Source: CAZHGD01 sp964531735
GTDB lineage: Bacteria; Armatimonadota; UBA10988
Assembly (NCBI GenBank): GCA_964531735.1
Contig: CAZHGD010000165.1
Span: 1-16,328, forward strand
Reading direction: 5' to 3'
DNA: 16,328 bases
How positions within the stretch are numbered: the first letter of the stretch is position 1; each line of letters starts with the position of its first letter. Below the pieces are notes generated by a model. The model was not told the origin of the DNA. It did no database searches and worked only from the letters and a program-made list of their open reading frames with translations. Positions 14,619 through 16,328 of the stretch are shown piece by piece. A program made the translations under genes and the position numbers.

Positions 14619-16005
14619 GCCGCTCTCCCTCGGCGCCGCGGCCGGGCAGGTCGTGCTCGGCGCGGACCACCTCAATGGTCCCGGCGGCGTCGGTCGCCTC
14701 AACCACCAGCCGGATGCCGGCACTGCTCCAGATCTGTCCGACTTGCGGCTCCTCGCCCAGTTGCGCAGCCAGGAACTCGGCCAACGGCTCTTCGGGGTCG
14801 CCGGGCAGCTCAATGCCGATCTCGGCCAGCTCGCCCAGCAGTCGCCGACCGCTGCAGGTCACCGTTTCGCGGGCGGCCTCCGTATCCGATTCGTCGACGA
14901 TCTCGCCGACGATCTCTTCGACCACGTCCTCGACCGTCACGATGCCGGCCACGCCGCCATAGGCGTCGTCGACCACCGCCAGTGAGGCCTTGTTGCGGCG
15001 CAGCGCCTCGAGCACGTCCTCCAGCGGCTGGTCGAAGCGCACGTGCAGCGGCGGCCGCGGGCGGGTGAGCGCAAGCAGTTCGCGCAGGTTGTCGGGCGCC
15101 TGACCCGTGGCGAACCGCAGCAGTTGCTTGGCGTGCAGCACGGCCACCACGTGATCGACCGAGCCTTCCTGCACCGGGAAGCGGCTGAACGGCGACTGCA
15201 CCGCGCGCTCCTTGGCTTCGGCCAGCGTCAGGTTGATGTCCAGGTACTGGACCGTCACGCGCGGGACCATGATGTCGGCGGCGGTCTTGCGCGCGAAGTC
15301 CAGCTCGCGGCGCAGCAACTGGCTCTGCGAGATGGTCAGGTCGCCCTGGTGGCTGCCGACCTCGATGACGTCGGCCAGTTCCTCTTCGGGCAACCCGTCG
15401 TCGGGGCTGGCATCGGGTTCGGGCAACAGCCAGCGCTCGCCGAGCCAGGCCGCCGGCCGCAGCACCGGCCGCAGCAGCCACACGGCGCCCTGGATGAGGC
15501 TGTCGGCCAGCGCCGCCGGCCGGTCGCCGCCGACGCGGACCAGCCAGCCCGGTGCCAGCAGCGCGGCCAAGGGCAGGAGCACCGCGACCGCCGCGATGGC
15601 CGCGCCGAACCGCCAACTGCCGGTGCCCAGCCACAGCGCACTGCTGCGCAGCAGTAGCCAGGCGGCGGTGTAGAACCACAGGGTGACGCAGAAGGGCAGC
15701 ACCAAGTCGAGCCAGCGGGCCTGCTGGTGCAGACGGACAAGGCGATGGTCGTCGGCGCCACGCGCGAACCAGCCGCGACCGCGGCGTCGCAGATCGAGCA
15801 TCAGGCCGTAGCTGAGTAGCGCCGGGCTGATGAGTATCTGGGCGGCCAACAGAGCAGCCGCCACGACCAGACCGATGACGATCTGAGGCCGCGGTCCCCA
15901 CGACGCGGTGAGTGGACCACCTAGCAGGTAGACCGACGCCGCGAGCACCACCAGGCCTGCGCCGTGGTAGCGTCGCGGCGAGGGACTGTCAGCGCTGTCT
16001 TTCAT
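14605..16005 (-). CDS. CBS/CorC_HlyC membrane protein with atypical N-terminal membrane module
   Basis: 466 residues. Four or so hydrophobic segments (~15-35, 43-68, 103-125, 137-160) form an N-terminal membrane part that I could not match to DUF21. A CBS pair follows (~245-370: ADIMVPRVTVQYLDI, FSRFPVQEGSVDHVVAVLHA, SLAVVDDAYGGVAGIVTVED, VVEEIVGEIVDESD) and then a CorC_HlyC domain (~383-455). It is paralogous to the next gene in its CBS region and overlaps it by 14 nt, so the two may work as a heteromer. The ATG at 16005 starts MKDSADS; the extension to 16119 is rejected because the likely promoter (16032-16040) lies inside it. RBS is weak (GGACGG). Mg2+/Co2+ efflux-related function is a family-level inference. 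Confidence 0.85.
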   Translation of the reverse strand: MKDSADSPSPRRYHGAGLVVLAASVYLLGGPLTASWGPRPQIVIGLVVAAALLAAQILISPALLSYGLMLDLRRRGRGWFARGADDHRLVRLHQQARWLDLVLPFCVTLWFYTAAWLLLRSSALWLGTGSWRFGAAIAAVAVLLPLAALLAPGWLVRVGGDRPAALADSLIQGAVWLLRPVLRPAAWLGERWLLPEPDASPDDGLPEEELADVIEVGSHQGDLTISQSQLLRRELDFARKTAADIMVPRVTVQYLDINLTLAEAKERAVQSPFSRFPVQEGSVDHVVAVLHAKQLLRFATGQAPDNLRELLALTRPRPPLHVRFDQPLEDVLEALRRNKASLAVVDDAYGGVAGIVTVEDVVEEIVGEIVDESDTEAARETVTCSGRRLLGELAEIGIELPGDPEEPLAEFLAAQLGEEPQVGQIWSSAGIRLVVEATDAAGTIEVVRAEHDLPGRGAEGERRGAH

Positions 16006-16031
16006 CGCCGTCCAGTGTGCCGGATGGGCGC

Positions 16032-16040
16032 ATTGTAACA
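16032..16040 (-). promoter_or_regulatory. Extended -10 box (TGT-TACAAT) for the CorC-like pair
   Basis: On the minus strand TACAAT (16037-16032) is directly preceded by TGT, forming an extended -10, about 26 bases upstream of the ATG at 16005. No good -35 is seen at 17 bp (GGCACC). The same TGn-TACAAT core occurs at 5626-5634. Confidence 0.5.
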
Positions 16041-16059
16041 CAAGCAGCGGCAACGGTGC

Positions 16060-16094
16060 CGGCTTGCCCGTCCGGCTTGCCGCGGCGCGGCTTG
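16060..16094 (+). repeat. Three CGGCTTG direct repeats in the divergent intergenic region
   Basis: CGGCTTG occurs at 16060-16066, 16073-16079 and 16088-16094, spaced 13 and 15 bp. The last copy overlaps the -35 of the rightward promoter. Such phasing could be regulator binding sites, or chance in G+C-rich sequence. Confidence 0.35.
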
Positions 16095-16120
16095 ACACCG
16101 CCGGGCGACGCTTCGACAAT
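16092..16120 (+). promoter_or_regulatory. Near-consensus promoter for the right-edge gene
   Basis: A perfect TTGACA (16092-16097) and GACAAT (16115-16120) are separated by exactly 17 bp. The expected transcription start is about 16127-16128, coinciding with the ATG at 16128, which implies a leaderless mRNA. Confidence 0.6.
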
Positions 16121-16127
16121 GCGCGGC

Positions 16128-16328
16128 ATGGATCGCCTCGACAAGCTGCGGCGGCGCCTGCGCCAGCGCGTCAAACCCCCTCGGCGCGACGGCTTCTTGC
16201 CGCCGACCGCCGCCGCAGAGCCGGTGGCGTCCGAACCGTCCCTCTTCGAGCCGCCGCGGCCGGCGCCGCCGCCGGCGAGTGGCCCGCTCAGCGGCGCCCC
16301 GCCCGCGCGATCCACGCCGCGCGGCGAG
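16128..16328 (+). CDS. Proline-rich N-terminus of a protein of unknown function, cut off by window edge
   Basis: An open frame of 67 codons runs to the end of the window. It begins with a basic amphipathic stretch (MDRLDKLRRRLRQRVK) and continues Pro/Ala-rich and probably disordered (EPPRPAPPPASGPLSG). The start is chosen from the promoter at 16092-16120; the in-frame ATG at 16119 overlaps the -10 and is unlikely. There is no ribosome-binding site. It is divergent from the CorC-like pair. No family can be assigned from the visible part. Confidence 0.5.
   Translation, partial: MDRLDKLRRRLRQRVKPPRRDGFLPPTAAAEPVASEPSLFEPPRPAPPPASGPLSGAPPARSTPRGE

Noticed and set aside
16006..16119. N-terminal extension of the first CorC-like protein up to 16119
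   Set aside because: The extension covers the extended -10 box and the divergent promoter and is not membrane-like; the ATG at 16005 fits better.

Overview
This is a high-GC bacterial chromosomal window (roughly two-thirds G+C by eye) from a diderm. It encodes two proteins that look like periplasmic LptC/LptA-type LPS-transport components, two short lipoproteins, and several exported or membrane proteins. The mix of a DUF4838/GH67-like protein, a Gfo/Idh/MocA oxidoreductase, secreted 'GNPW...FWINV' proteins with a FlgD-type Ig tail and paired CorC-like proteins resembles poorly cultured phyla such as Armatimonadota. That taxonomic guess is inference only. No rRNA, tRNA, IS element, phage gene or CRISPR array was seen.

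Layout. Positions 1-1044 (minus) hold most of a two-domain CbiX-type chelatase whose C-terminus lies outside the window. After a divergent intergenic region, a plus-strand block runs from 1187 to 8942: a large secreted protein (1187-4384), a Big2-like lipoprotein two bases downstream, a small lipoprotein with its own good sigma-70-type promoter (5697-6125), and two related LptC/LptA (OstA)-like proteins (6163-7683, 7722-8942). It meets a minus-strand block head-on with only 7 bp between stop codons. The minus block, in its transcription order from the right, is: two overlapping CBS/CorC-type membrane proteins (16005-14605 and 14618-13092), an M48/HtpX-like membrane protein that has lost its zinc ligands (13049-12078), a DUF4838-like protein (12057-10354), a Gfo/Idh/MocA oxidoreductase with its own promoter (10289-9213) and a 57-residue membrane protein (9123-8950). 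At the right edge a proline-rich plus-strand gene begins at 16128 directly behind a near-consensus promoter, apparently without a leader.

The cell-envelope theme dominates: lipid/LPS transport, lipoproteins, secreted beta-rich proteins and membrane CBS proteins. The most notable points are the dead M48 homologue, the CbiX protein whose complete set of metal-ligand positions lies in its C-terminal half, the probable leaderless gene, the tandem CorC-like pair with dissimilar membrane modules, and a recurring nACAAT -10 box. No clearly new multi-gene system such as a defence island was found; most genes can be placed in known families.
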